From Symbiodinium microadriaticum (taxonomy: Eukaryota > Sar > Dinophyceae > Suessiales > Symbiodiniaceae): 64,000 nt of DNA. Location of the stretch: positions 101,158-165,157 of the forward strand of contig LSRX01000667.1 in assembly GCA_001939145.1 (NCBI GenBank). The letters are read 5' to 3'. The position numbers and the translations under genes are program-made. Each line of letters opens with the position of its first letter. Positions within the stretch are counted from its first letter, which is position 1. The notes beneath the pieces were generated by a model, which was given only the letters and a program-made list of their open reading frames with translations, was not told the origin of the DNA and ran no database searches. Shown piece after piece: positions 42,401 through 56,500 of this stretch.

Positions 42401-45400
42401 AGCCGAAGCTGTCCTCTTTATGCGTATGTTGCCAGGAAGCACTCAAATCTAAATCCAGGTCCAGGAAGGAAACATTCAGCACCTGGACGACTCAGAATCA
42501 GTCAGATTCTTCGAATCGACTTCGAGGGTTGCAGCTCAAGTACTCTCACAAGAAGCGTCGAAACGACTGCAGCATTCGCACGCAGAAGTACCGAAGCTTT
42601 CACTGCCGGCATGGGCTGGTAGGTTTCTTCATAACGAGCTTGGAAGCTGGGATTCCTGCATGTACTGAATACTGCGCGACTTCACGAACTCAAATTATCC
42701 AGTTCATCCCGGTGACAGGTGAGATGGTGTCGTTGATTGGCGCCGCGAAGGGTGTGGTGCGCTCGGCAATCAGGGAGCTTGGAAAAACTGAAACCCAGCC
42801 TCAGCAGCAAGAACTACAAAATGCAGGGAAGCCATTCAAGCACACTTCAAAGAACAGGCAGGGTGTCATCTCACGGGGTGTGGCGTTTTCAAAGTCTCCG
42901 CAGCTGTTGCTGTAGCCAGGTCATCGCTATCTAGTCCAGGTATCTCGTGCATGCTAATCTCGTACGGCAGGAGGATCTAGAAGTTCGTCAGTGCCCCTCG
43001 ATGCTTCTTGAACCGCCCTGGAAGGCTAGATAAACAACTCCGAAGTTCCGCCCAGAGTCCGGCGGAAATGGCAAGGGCTAACACCCTGTTTGGAAAGCAT
43101 GCGAGGGCTCAAGATTGTCAGGCACGGATTTGCCGCCTCGGGCATCCAACATAAAGAAGATGTCTGATATGCAAGCATTCATTGAAAGTCTGCTCAGTTG
43201 GGACGAAAAGTGGGTGGGTGCTCTGAGGTTGGCAAAGGCATGCAGGCAGCAAGTGAACCTTCGACGGGCAGGTCTAGGGGACGGCTGTCGAAGCCCTTCA
43301 AACTGTCTGCCTGGCTGCTGTAAGTTTCCAAAGGCGGCTCCGTGTCGGGCGGGACAAACAGCTCTGCAAATTCCGCCGGTGCAACATCCTGGCCGACATC
43401 GGAATGCAGTACTAGGGAGACTCGGACGCAGAGTGTTTCGAAGGAAACAGTCCACAAGGACAATCTTGGTACGCCGTATTACAAGGTTCATGTGATGTTT
43501 CAAACCTTCGACATCAAGTGCTGAGACGACCCAGCTTCGGCTTTGGCTTCTCAGCCCGATAGATCGTGTGAGATCATCCTTCCAAGAACCGGTGCCTGCC
43601 CCGCCCTGCTGCGCCCCGTCTCCCAGGTATCGTTCTCGGTGAAATACCTTTCTTTCAGGAACCGCTGGGACTGCTGGGAAAGTAGACTCATTCTCACTGC
43701 CTTGCTTGCAATGATACCGGGCGAACAGGCCTTCAAGGTCATTCAAGGCCGAAGCACACAGTGAAGTGGGCGATAAGCCCAAGGTCGCGTGTTACCGTCC
43801 AGGTGACATTGCCACCGAGATCCTGGTACAAGAAGGGGTCTAGTTGCTCCAGGTCATGGAGGTGCCATGTTGCGAGAACTTCGCGTAGTGAGCCAGGTGG
43901 CTAAGTTATTCAAGCTGCCAAACTCGAGTAGGTCGTGAAACGGCACGAAGATAAAAGCTCGTTCCCTCGGACAAATCCCGGTGATTGGCTCCTCTTCATC
44001 CAAGTCCTGGTCCAGGAACTCCACATCGGCAATCTGCCTTGTTGTTGGCGTTTGCAGACATTACAAGGCTGATGGCCGATGGCAGTGCTGCGGATACAAG
44101 GTTTTAGTCGCGAGCTGCAAAGCAAAATCTGCACAGCTCGAAACCTGACTTGGGCCCAGCTGCTGCGTTGCACCCCTAGACGGCCCTAGACTAGACCTCA
44201 TCCAAGCCGCACGTTTGTGTCCGAGATCAGCAGCGATGCCGGGGTCGTCTGCTCAATCACAGGCGACTTAGTGTAAATGTTGACATACTCGAACCAACCT
44301 GAGTGAAAATTTGGGCTGTGCAAGTCTGAGCCCCCTAGTAAACCAGAACTACTTAGCTACGTGCTGCTGGAACATGACGGCGAACATGTTTAGCAGTACA
44401 GCTGCTTGGAGTCCACACTTCTGTCCTCACCATTGGCCGCAGGCAGAGAACAGCATAGTCCAACCCGAATTTACTAGAAACCTCTGCCGAGCGTCGGATG
44501 GGCGTCTCAGCCGGCAGCTGAGCTAAGTTTGTACCGATTGGGAGGTCCTGATGCAGATGCTATTTTGTCAGCTTGACAGTCTCTCGTCTTGCATGGGATG
44601 CTTGGTCAGCGGAATGAATTTGGGAGCTAACGCTGGCCTCACTTGCATTCATGCTGCTTCGCTTCTTTACTCGATGTGACATCACATCTCTCTTGTGCAA
44701 GACTTGGTCGAGCTTTCCGTGCCCAGCAAACCTAACAGCAACAAGAAACATCAGTCAGAAAGACAAAGCTACATGTTAGGCAACAATTAATAATCAAGAT
44801 CCACAGTAATTACAGCAGAGAAGATACTAGCAGCGGACAGAAAACCACCTGCCGGCAAACAGCCGAACGCCCAAAGCTGCAAACACATAGCCAGCAAGGC
44901 AGGATCAATGGTCTCGCACATCGACATGTCTGCCAAACCAAACCCGCACTCCTGCAAGACATCTGGCTTGGCTTGGAACTCCTCCTACTCGAATGCTTGA
45001 ATGGCTCGAGCCTCTGCGACCCTTGAGCGGTTTTCAGCATCGAAGGTGGCCGACAGATAAACCTTGGCCACAGCAAAGTTCGTACGCTTGGTTTCTTCTT
45101 CACGTGAGTTGATCGCACTTCCTGGTGCAAGGAGTCTAAGAGAAGCTGTCATCAGTCAAAAGATTCAGAATATAATCGTGGCCACCATGCAAGACTCCGA
45201 GCTGTCTGTCGGCTGACACCGGGTAACCTGAACAAGCCTAAAACGTGGTCGTCACTAATATCTCAACAGGCAACTCGCAGCTGGAATGCGGCCTACAGGC
45301 GTTCTTGGAGTTGCGCGAAATCTACATAGCCCGCCAGTGAGATCTTATACCTCACGAAGCAGTCTTATGCCATGCCACCGAGTAGAGCGTGACTTGCGAG

Positions 45401-48400
45401 AAGTCGATGGGCTTGACCCAAGTAATATCGCCTCCTAGCTCCTCTGCAGGCTTGCCAGGCTTTGGCCATGCTTTCCCTGGATGACACTCAGAGCGCTGTC
45501 AAGCTTTCGCACCGGGGTGGCATGGTTGTCAAGGGGATGGTAAGTTAGCTCTGCTGCGGCATCACACCGGCCTGAATGCACCCGGCCACATTGACTGCAA
45601 GATCGTGGAGCGAAAGAGCGAGAGAGAGAGAGAGGGAGAGCGAGAGAGAGAGAGAGAGAGAGAGAGNNNNNNNNNNNNNNNNNNNNNNNNNNNNNNNNNN
45701 NNNNNNNNNNNNNNNNNNNNNNNNNNNNNNNNNNNNNNNNNNNNNNNNNNNNNNNNNNNNNNNNNNNNNNNNNNNNNNNNNNNNNNNNNNNNNNNNNNNN
45801 NNNNNNNNNNNNNNNNNNNNNNNNNNNNNNNNNNNNNNNNNNNNNNNNNNNNNNNNNNNNNNNNNNNNNNNNNNNNNNNNNNNNNNNNNNNNNNNNNNNN
45901 NNNNNNNNNNNNNNNNNNNNNNNNNNNNNNNNNNNNNNNNNNNAAGGAGGGGGAGGGGGAGAGAGAGGGAGCTAGCACTGACCCTCAAGTGCTAAAGCCG
46001 CCTTAAATTCACAGTACGCCCCGTGCACAAGACTAAGCTCCTCTTCGTCAAGATCTCGGTCAACGAACCTTCACTCAAAGCGGCGAGCCGTGATTGTGTG
46101 GATGGCTCTACTTGTGGCCCCGCGTGCTGGAAAATGAACTAGCAGGATCGAGCAACGCTTTGAACTGGGGGATCTCGTTTGTAGCGTTTTCTTGCAAGGC
46201 AGGCCTGGGTCCCACGTTCTGGGTTCCGTCTCTTGGATTTTCCGGGCTCGGGTCCGGGCGTTCCGGGATGGGCGGGTGGGTTCCGGGTGACGTAAGGCAA
46301 AAAAAGCAATACCGAGTGAAACTAACCTTCCAACAGAGTTTTACAAGGAACATCAAAGGACCTACTTCAGATTTTGGGCCCTTCCAGTTGTCATGGGGGA
46401 TCTCAGGCTGAGGAGCACAATCCCTGATACGGAAGAGGCGGTGTCATTGAGCTCGAGGAAGGACGGAGTGGTCTGCTCGACCAGCGTGGACTTCGTGTAG
46501 ACAACGATGTGAGAGTGGGGGCCTCTCGGCAGTACGAACGCCTGAGTGCCTCCATTGTCGAGATGTTTGGGGGTTGAAGATAGGTTCGGAATGAAGGAGC
46601 ACGTGGGCGCTCAGCTCATGGTACTACGCCCGGGTCCTTGTGGCTGCTCGGGCAGAAGGTCGACATAGTTCGTGCCCTTCGGGATATCCTGACCTCAAGA
46701 ATCCCTTCCGAGACTCCCGGAGTTTTCAGATCGCGGCATTTTTCAGATCGAAAACACTGGGTTCCCAAGCTTTCAACCCTCCAGCGCAGCTCCTATTTGC
46801 GTTCTTGGCCTTCGATAAGGGGCTTTCAGGTTGGGGGCAGGAGAATGAACAAGTCGTCAGCCCTGCAGTGCAGAACGGCACAAGCTTAAGTATGACTACG
46901 ATTGGAGGTAGCTTCGACATACACGTCCCAGACAGCCAAATTTGACAGCAACATCCTTAACAGTCAATCTTCGGCCAAGGCCAAGAGGCCTATCTGGGAA
47001 CGGAGGTCGCCAGAGGCGTTCGCAGCCAAATAGACCTGGTGAAATTCCAGTAAGATAGTCAACGTCTCTTGAAGCTGATTAGCGCTGATGTCTTCAGGTT
47101 GCTAGACTTGAAAGCGACTGCAGAGACTTGAGACTGCCGAACACGAAGGGGGGGCTCGAACGTGTCAGAGCTGTTCTGGGGTTCGGTTAGCACATTTTGA
47201 GGCTCAACCCGCTGCAAAGCTCCTGACATGTGCGGGCCACAATCCACTTCTGAACTTGGCAACCCCATGCAGTTGGTGTTGATCCAAGGAGCCCGAAACT
47301 TATTGGGGTTCGGCGTAGGGCAGGGAGTGCCAATTCTGGCCAAAGCACGGAGTAGTGGGCCACGAGCACGACTTCAGCTGGCGGCAACCAGCTCACCTTC
47401 TCGAAAGCTTGGGTGCTGTCGCTCCGCGATACTTGCAATGAACTTCCACGGGTTGAGACCAGCTGCATGGAAACAAGAAAAAACTGCTCACACTTCTTCA
47501 AACGCAAAACTGTCCGATCAGTATCAGGCCGCAGGCCTGTCCACCGAAGTCACCCCCGTCCTCCGCGCACAGAGGGTCGACAGGGAAAGAGGATCGAGAA
47601 ACTTGCAAATGCCTTCTGCACGCCGACGATTTCTTGAGTATAATCATGGGTTCCGGCATAGGCTCGTGTCCCGCCAGCCCTGGAATCGAAACTTGATGTT
47701 GCACGCCCAGCCACTAGGTCCATATCGAAGAAAGACCTCACACTATAGGTCGGAAGTGGTCGATACTTCGACGTGTGACTGAGGCCACCACACCTCTGGC
47801 ACATTCCAATCCGCATCACCTCGGCAAACTATCCGAGGCTATCCTAAATGCGTTTTCGAAACCTCCCAAGGAAGCGGCTTGTGGTTTAGGGCCGAACGAC
47901 AACACTTTGGGTATTAGGCCAGCGTAGATCCCCAACAGTGAAACAGTACCACGGCGACCATGACGCCCACGACCACCAGGACGCCCGAGACCACCACGAC
48001 GATTACTACGACCCGGACAACCACGAGACCCCAGGAGGCCCGCATGAGACCACCAAAACACGGCCAAACTCCTGTCTGGCGGGTAGGAGGATTCGGAAGA
48101 CTAATGGATCCAGGATGGCCAACACGCTTTCCCCAAATTACTGGCGGGATACAGAAGGACGCACACAGTCCTTTCGCCAAGTCCTGCTGCGATTCAAGGC
48201 TTTCGGAGCCAACAGGTGGTTCATGTATGATTGTAGTTTACAACGAAGCCGGCTTCCCGAAGACCCGTGTCCACCCCGATCCGCTGAAAATGAAAGGACA
48301 CGAGCACGAAATTATGCACGATGCCACAGCCAGGGCCGCGATTGTTGCAAAATGTTTCTCAGAGGCGCCGGCGGCCATGCTAACCAAGTCTTTCCAACTC

Positions 48401-51400
48401 CTCATTCCTAATGCAAGAACCCATAGCCATCCATAGTTCATCGTAGTGTTCATCATGTTACAACACTGCGTGGCCAACTAGAAACTCAAAGAAGCGAACT
48501 CAAGTGCTGGTATGCTACTGATGTTGATGAAGGCAGGCGTGGTTTGCTCAACCAAGGAAGACCGAGTAAAGACCACCTCAGTCAGCTTTCGGAAGTGGAC
48601 CAACCAGTGAGGGGCAAGAATGGCTTTATCGAGAGCCGGATCGCGCATCAAGCAACATGAAATGAGCTCTGCTCGAAACCAGCTTATCGAATCGGAGCTT
48701 GTCCATGTCCCCATGTAGGTGTTGGCATGAATAGCTCCAGCTCCTTTCCTACTCAGTACTCTAAGTTGCACCACGCTCGTGACCACAGCATAGCTTCGGA
48801 AACATAAAGCGAAGGTTAGACGAACACTGCTCCCCACACCATATTCCCATGACCAAGGTGCGATGTGTGTGCTCTTGCCCAGTGGGAGTTCAGGAGGCAC
48901 AAAGAGATCGTGAGTGCCGACAGGCAAGGACTCCTCGGCGGGACGCTGGTTAGCCGGGTTTAGGACCTTCGGAACGAATCAAGCGACAGCTGGCTGCACA
49001 CCAAAATCCGGTGATACTGATGACATCGGATAGGTAGGGGCAACCTGCCCATGCTATGGACAGACTGGATGATGGTGACTGCACGAAATATGATCTTAAC
49101 TGCTGAGATACTCCAAAGCTCTGCGACTCCAGCCTGCCAGCAATGTTCCCTCACGCTACAGGCTAATTACCGCTAGATGCTGAGTTGAAGTCCTCACTCA
49201 GTCGAAAAAAAAGCCAATGCGCTCAAAGGCTGAAGACTGATTGAAGAGCTTCATCAGCGACCACCATCGTAATGTATCCGGGTTGCATTGATGCGAGACA
49301 GAGACTCCCCAGAGGCGCTTTCGCTCAAGTACCTTGCGCTCACCATCACCGGAAGTGAGATGTGTCTCGGGTGTGGTGTGATTGATAGGGTGGAACTGCT
49401 GCAATTGTGTGCTCTTTCGCCTCCGTGGAGATATGCAGGGTCGAGATTTACACTCACAATTGCCCACAAAGTGTACCCTTTTTAAGTGCAGACCCCCATG
49501 TGCAGCTCTGGTCGCAGGTCGTAGGCGACCACCAAGTGCGTGTCCCCAGCAGGCGACCAAAAGATGGTACCACCGAGTTCTGCACCATCCAGATCCTCAG
49601 CAGCGCCGGGTACAGCATCCGAGAAGGAGGACAGAACCTGCAGCTCTGGCCGAGCTCCCTCGCAAGATGCCAGAGAAACTTGGCTCGATTTTTACTGATG
49701 CAGTCAACTGAGCTCTTACCCCAGGAGGCACCGTGAAGGTCCGCCCTCTAGTGGTACCTGTATCACCGACCGAAATGCCTCCTGACCCGGACCTTGCGGA
49801 CGTGGCCAGGGTTCAAGGTCTGTGAAGTTCGTGTCCGTCACAACGGACTCGGTGTCTTGCAACTGGAATGCCTTGGGCGGCAAGCACCATAAAACAAAGT
49901 TCCTGAAGAAGCGACAAGATGCGTGAACGGCCAGTGAATGCAGATACGAGACAACCAGGTTGTTTCGGTTTGGTGCTGCACTGCTGATGCCCAACTCTGC
50001 CAACTGAACTCTCCACATTTAAAAGACATTCCAACCCGACCTACACGTCTCCAGTAAGGGAAGCCTGCATTCTGTCCAGCTGAAGCACGACTGGGGTGGT
50101 CTGCTCAGCAAGGTCAGACTTGCTGTACACGGTGATTTGCCTTGTCTGCAAAGGTGAAAGCATGTCTGCTTGTCCCTGCTATTGCCGGCTGAACCTATGA
50201 AAAGACGCAAGGTGCCGCGTCTGTAGCTTACGGCAATTTTTGCAAACGACCTGCAACATGCAAGGACGCCGATCCCCTTGATTCAGAGCTGACAGGCGCT
50301 CAGGAGTCCCTCTGAGACAGACGCTTGTAGGAGCCAGTTGTGTGATCTGGTTCTAAGAGGGCAACGCGAAGAGACCTTCGGGCTGAAAAATGCGCGCCGA
50401 ACCTATAAGAGCCGAACTCCGAGTGCTTTTTTAGCTCTTTGTCCGGGCTCCCTGCGAGTTGACAAAGACCTCTGCACCGATTTGGGACCGTGAGCTGCCG
50501 GTTTCATCGAACCTGGGTTCTTCCAAGGAAGAGTTTTTCCGGTCGTGCCATCGTGCAATGTCGCGCAATCAAGTCACACACACACACACACTGACAACTG
50601 CACAGTGTAAAGCCAAAGGGTTCAAGCCTTGCAGGCTCTGAACCTCAGAAATGCTGTTAATCGTGCGGTTACCTCCAGAAACTGAGCCCTTGCAGAGAAA
50701 GACGGAAAGATGAAGTTGGCGAGCAGCGCCAGGTACACACGATAAGCGGCCACCTGTAGACATTTTCCGGCCAGAAACATCACCGCCAACAGTTGTGACG
50801 ACAGGGCTCTACCTCTGAAGGATTTCAGGGCGGCAGTGCTGTCGTGCCTGGGAGGACTCCAGTGGAGTTTCCCAGTAGACGTGCCCCCCGACGTCCCCGA
50901 GATCGAGGTCAAGATCTGTGAACGTCACCTGAGATCTTCGCTCTATCCGTCTCCGAGGCGGCAAGGACTTTCGAGCAGTGGCTTCACTCAGACGCAGCCA
51001 TGTTGCGTTCTGCACGTCGGATGAGGTGTCGCTGATCTCCACCCCGACCGGAGTTGTCTGCTCCACAAGGACGGAGCGCGTGTAGACAACGATGTCGCTG
51101 AAGAGCCCCTCGCTGCGAGGAGTTTCAACACAACATGCAGCTTCCAAAGACAGCGACGATGTTGCGAAAAGTGCCCGCGACCCGAGACTGAACATGTCGT
51201 AGCAACCTAGTCAGTCAACCCGATACGACATCCCAGGCTCCAATCGACGACAACAGTCGCCAGGGTTGTGGGTGCACAATTTGTCAGGCCGTCCTTCTCG
51301 TTTCCCTAGCGACCCGATGCTCAGACAGCCCAGCAGACAATGATTTGTCGACGTCTCAGCTCTTGCACGGCGACACATGCAAAGGCTACAAACATGATTG

Positions 51401-53546
51401 TACAGGCATGTCACGGTTTAGTTTAGAAGATGCACCTTCGACTCCTGTAGCACTTCTACGAGTCTGCCGTCCTTCGTCAAATCCACGGGCACTCTCGTCT
51501 GCGCCAGGCCCTGTGGTATTGGACGCCCCAACTGCGAGCGGAATGCACCAGCACTGCTGTTGGCAAGATACCTGAGGCGGCCAGGCGAAATGTTTAAAGG
51601 TGGGAGTACCGGCTTCGAGGTTATCTCCTGGGTGAAGCACACATCGTAGAAGTGGACATATTCAATGTCGCTGACGGGCTCTGCCCACGCGACATCGCCA
51701 CCGAGGTCATCAATATCCAGGTCCTCCATCCGCTACAAGAGACGCTATCGCTCAACCCTTTGCTTGCCAGATCCTCCACAGGCTCAAGACTCCGAACATT
51801 TTCCCCATGAATATCGGTGGAAGGGGAGATCGGGCTGTCCTAGGTCCAGTCCTGTTGTAGATGTACAGTCGAACACCCCACTGTGAATAGTTTGGCTGCG
51901 ACGCGTATTTGTGTCTTTAAGAATCTTGCTTCCGTGCACAATTTAGGTTGGGACTCGTTTCCTGCCACAGTGCAGTGCATATTTCAGGGTGCCCATTATC
52001 ACAGTGCAGTCGGCATTTTGGACTCACGGGACGGTCATGGGGTCTCATGGGTGAATTTTCGATAGTTCTTGGGTGATTAGGGTGTATGCTGGCACAGGGC
52101 ATAGATTTCCACAGACTTTGAGTTTGTGGCGAGTTTGACGGCTCCAGTCCAAGCAACAAGTTTGCGCTCAACCTTGCAAATCCGAAATCCTCAACCGTGC
52201 CAATTCATTGCATGTCTCATCGGAGACGAGCCTGGTCTACGAATTCAACTGACGACACGCTCGCCACAGTGTCACTGATGTTTACAGCCACAGGGGTGGT
52301 CTGCTCCTCAGTGGACAAGCATGGCACTTTTTCGGCTTGCACGGGATAGGCGAGCCGGCAAGCGCGCTGAGACAGTTGCAATTGGATCTTGAGGCTCGGT
52401 GTCGAGATTCTCAACGATAGCGAATCTGCAATACTTAGCAACACATTGCTTGACTCGAGTGCAGTTTTGATATACGATTCTGCGGAGGTCAAGCACCAAC
52501 AGGGTTGTTGGGGCCATCCCGGCAGCTTCCAACTCCCAGGCACTCCAGTAATCTCGTTTATCCTATCTGTTTGCTCTCTTTCCCGTAGCCATATCTTATT
52601 CATGTTAGCCTTCCCAGTCGCAGGCCTTTGAAGGGTCTCGATCTGCCCGACAAATGTTGTGAGCACCCATTGAGAAACTCTCGAAGGTTTTCTGACAGGT
52701 TCCAGCGTTATCCAGTTGCAGAGCCATCAGGCTGCGAGGCCCTGACAAGCCATGCTAGTAAGCTGCTAGTATCCTCACAGAGCCCTCCCATGATCTGCCA
52801 GCCTGAGACGCTCCGCCATACTGCATGCACTCGGAACGGCACGGCCATCGATTCTAGAAGCTCTGATGTTTCGACGCATACGGCGCGCACTTTCGACCCG
52901 AAGGATCCTCACAAAAAAACACCCACCTACACACAGACCAAATCAATTCGATTCAAGGCAATTCGTTCGGGCCTGGAGCATCCTTGGGGCGGCAGCACGA
53001 AGATCGTGAAGCTATCTCAAAAACCAGGCCACTGTCGGTGTCATGCTTGAGCCGAAATCTTCAGCAGACCTCTTCATTTCGCCAGGCATCCACCAGTATG
53101 GACTTGGTGTAGAGGAGCAGATGGGTGTAATTCTCAACCTAAGGAAAGCCCTCTATGATTTGAAACTCCAACTGGCGAACCTGACAAACCTGGACGAGTT
53201 CAGAGTCCGGCTGTGTCTTCTAAACTTGACACCTCCGGTCTCGCAAGCGAAGAGACTGCAAGGGTATTCTGATGAGCTCGGCTGTTTCCAGGGCAACATC
53301 TCTCCAAGGAACAGCCGTGTCTTCGCTGATGGCGACTACCGTCGATCCTGCCTGCCAGCATCTTGAAGACTGGCATGTGTGCATATTCCAAGTACCTAAA
53401 TCTGCCGCGGCATGCTCCTGGCAGAGATGTCTTCACATGCGTTCGCATTCGCAGGTGTGAGGCCCTTTCTCTACTCTAATGCTGTTCTGGTTTCGGGAAG
53501 AAAGCCCGGTCGATGAAACCGGGGAGAGAGAGAGAGAGAGATAGAT

Positions 53547-53597
<51 letters not shown>

Positions 53598-56500
53598 GAG
53601 AGAGAGATAGAGAGAGCGAGAGAGAGAAAAAGAGAGAGAGAGAGAGATAGAGAGAGAGGGAGAGATAGAGAGAGAGAGAGAGCGCGAGAGGGAGCTTCTA
53701 GATGCCCAAAGACCGGAAGGACAGCACATCCCAGAGGAACGGAAGGTGACAGCCCACGCAGATTAGCAATGCTGAAAACCCTCGCGAGATCTCGCGACAT
53801 CAACAAATGCCAACAAACAGCAGATTGTCCCAACAGAGAAGAGATCTGGCGCATAGTTCAAGCTATTCACATCAGCTCGCACATGATCTTTCAAGCTCTT
53901 CACAGCAACGACGGCCTCCAACTCCGCTACGTGTGCTCTGTCTGACCCAACCGGTGTTGTGGCCAGGTAGGCGACATAGTGTGCAACCAGGCTCGCATCC
54001 TCAGATGTGCGAAGCATGATGCCTTGACCGTCCGGAAATGTTGCACAAAACAACACAAAACGAGACCTTCCTTCGGCTGCTACTATCTACAATACCGAAG
54101 TCTTGCATGCATCCACAAACATGCCGGCCATGCAAAGCCCACATGCACATGCACTTGTAGCTGATGACAATCCAAAGCGTTCGCTGTCCAGCGACAACCG
54201 GCTGCTGCCAGCTCAAATTGCCGCCGAACTCCTCCCTGTCCAAGTCCTGCGTTTCCAATCTCGAAATGCTCCACGGCACACGCTTCTAAGAAGTCTTTGT
54301 GCATCGACACTGTGCTGCTTGATAGATTGGATTTGAGACTTGCCTTGATCCTTCTGCCAGTTGCCATGTCGTCATGAAGCAATGAGCTGTGATCCCGCGA
54401 AGCCAAATGATTCGAGAACTTGCTGGAACACGTCCTGATCGGTGAAAGAAAGACTCGCAACATAGCGGCCTGTGTCACTGATCCTTGGCTTTGGTGCTGC
54501 ATTGCATAGGCTCGACTGAAGGCCACATCGTGTTCGGAACTACTGAGTACGCATTGCTGGCCGACACAGGGCGTCGGCCCGATGCCCTTTCACGCAGAGC
54601 TTGATCCGAGGAGCGGGAAGGCCACGGGCGTGGACTGCTCCGCGAGGCTGGAGCGGGTGAAGACCAGAATGTGACGAAAGGACCTCTCCGGGACAAGAAG
54701 AGCCCTCGTGCCAATCTTGCGTGCGCGTTCACCTCAATCCTGGGGTATATCCTCCCGACTCTGAGGAACTAATCGACAAGCACAACGGAAACCTGTCTAG
54801 TCTCTATGCGCCAGGGTGACAACTGCAAGCAGCGGCAGCCAGCTGTCTTCACAGTGGTCGATCTTGTTTAAGCGAGCTTTGTCGCTGCTGCTCGCGGCAA
54901 GCTTACAGGCAAAATTCGAAATCTCCCACGCCCCCATCCTGAATGGAAGCCCTCTTGCATGGAGCCTCAAAGCTGTCTCAGCAGCCAGCTCAATGGTGTC
55001 TGCAGAGGCCTGTATCAGCAGGGCGATTGCCGAAAGAATGAAGATGCTGGAGTTGTGGGTGCATTGAGGGACGACGGCGATAGAGTCCAGAAGTCCAGAC
55101 TTCTGGCTGTCGACTGTCGACTCTGTAAGTCAAGTCTTCAATGCACGTCGCGCGGTCGCAGGGGTGGAGACCAATAACCCGCCTGCCCAGCTTGGATCTG
55201 AGAGCGGCCAGCGCCTTGGGTGTCCTGCAGAAGAAATGCATGCACATTGCCTGGCTCGTTGCTGTCTGTCTCTGTGTGTGCATGTGGCAACTCATTATGT
55301 TGTGAGATGTGGCGCCCGGCTGAAGCACACTTACCTCTCGCTGCCCATGACCGGGAGGAAAACGAATGATATGTGCTGATTCTTTTTTCGTCCCTGCCCT
55401 GCCCTGACGACGGCCAACACATGCAGCAGAGCTCTGCGCCATCGTGATTCTCATTGAACTTACAACTTTGGGGGAGGACTGTGGTTTGTGCTTGTGGCAC
55501 GCATATGATTCGGAAAACCACAGCCTCGGCAGCTACCCTACTATGCTGTACGCCCATGAAGCGCGAGGTGCTTCGACAACGAAGGCGACCCGGTCCTCTG
55601 ACAAGTAAACGTCCACGAAATCAACTAGGTCCGGTCGCTGCTCTGGTGGAGGGTCTAGCCACGTCACCTGGAAGAAGCAAGGCTGAGTCGGGAGTCCCTG
55701 TCTTGAAAACCGACAGGGGCCGAGGGAAGTGGTGGCACGTCAATATCTCCAGGGCGGGTCCAGCGAGGTATTTGACCTTCTGCTTCAGGTTCAGTGTTCA
55801 CATGCCTTCAGTGAAGTTTAGGCTACTGTCTCTTTGGTTGTCAAGGTACCATCCAATCCCCGAGTTCGTTGAACAGGATCCATGCTCCTGTGTCCCATGA
55901 CCCACATAGCACACGCTACGCCAATGCGCGGGCATTGGGCTACAGGAATCTCTTTCCATGGCCATCTTGTCACTCCAAAGATGGTTGTCAGACCGACGCA
56001 GAGCAAAGTCTGTTCAGTTTGCGACGATGAGGGCACACTGGGCCCATGGGCTTGCCATTATCTTCGAAACACGGAGATTGGTGATCAAATGCTGCGGCTC
56101 AACAGATTGCTTCAAACTCCAGACTCAAGATGGTCGGTGCATTCTTTGACAGATGAAGTCATCGACAAGGACGGTCTCATCACCGTGACACTGCATAACT
56201 GTATACAGTTATCTACCGATTCTTCAAGACCAGTCGGATGGAAGCGCAAGTCGAAAGACTCTTCCCTTGTTACATTGGGGTGAAGGCCAAGATGACCGAG
56301 ATTGACCGAGTCGACAGCTGCACCGCTTGGCTGGTACACTTACTTACCGGAAGCCGTGGCATGGTTGGTGCATTGGTATTCAAACTTTCAGAAACTTCAA
56401 CTTCGACGGGCCGTGATGTGTCGAGCTGACTGTAGCTCGAGAGGAAAAGCTCCTCGTCCTTCGGCAGTTCGTTCGGCAGCTTTACTTTGCTCAAACTCAA

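Noticed and set aside
42268-42915. 215-codon plus-strand frame
   Set aside because: It is the antisense of minus-strand FN3-like pieces (SLIAERTTP, NVSFLDLDLDL), which explain the openness.
45545-46006. Frames through the gap at 45667-45943 and the GA repeat
   Set aside because: Low-complexity Arg/Glu or Leu/Ser strings and N bases; no real coding signal.
53433-53854. Leu/Ser-rich membrane-like protein on the minus strand
   Set aside because: Translation of the GA/GATA microsatellite.
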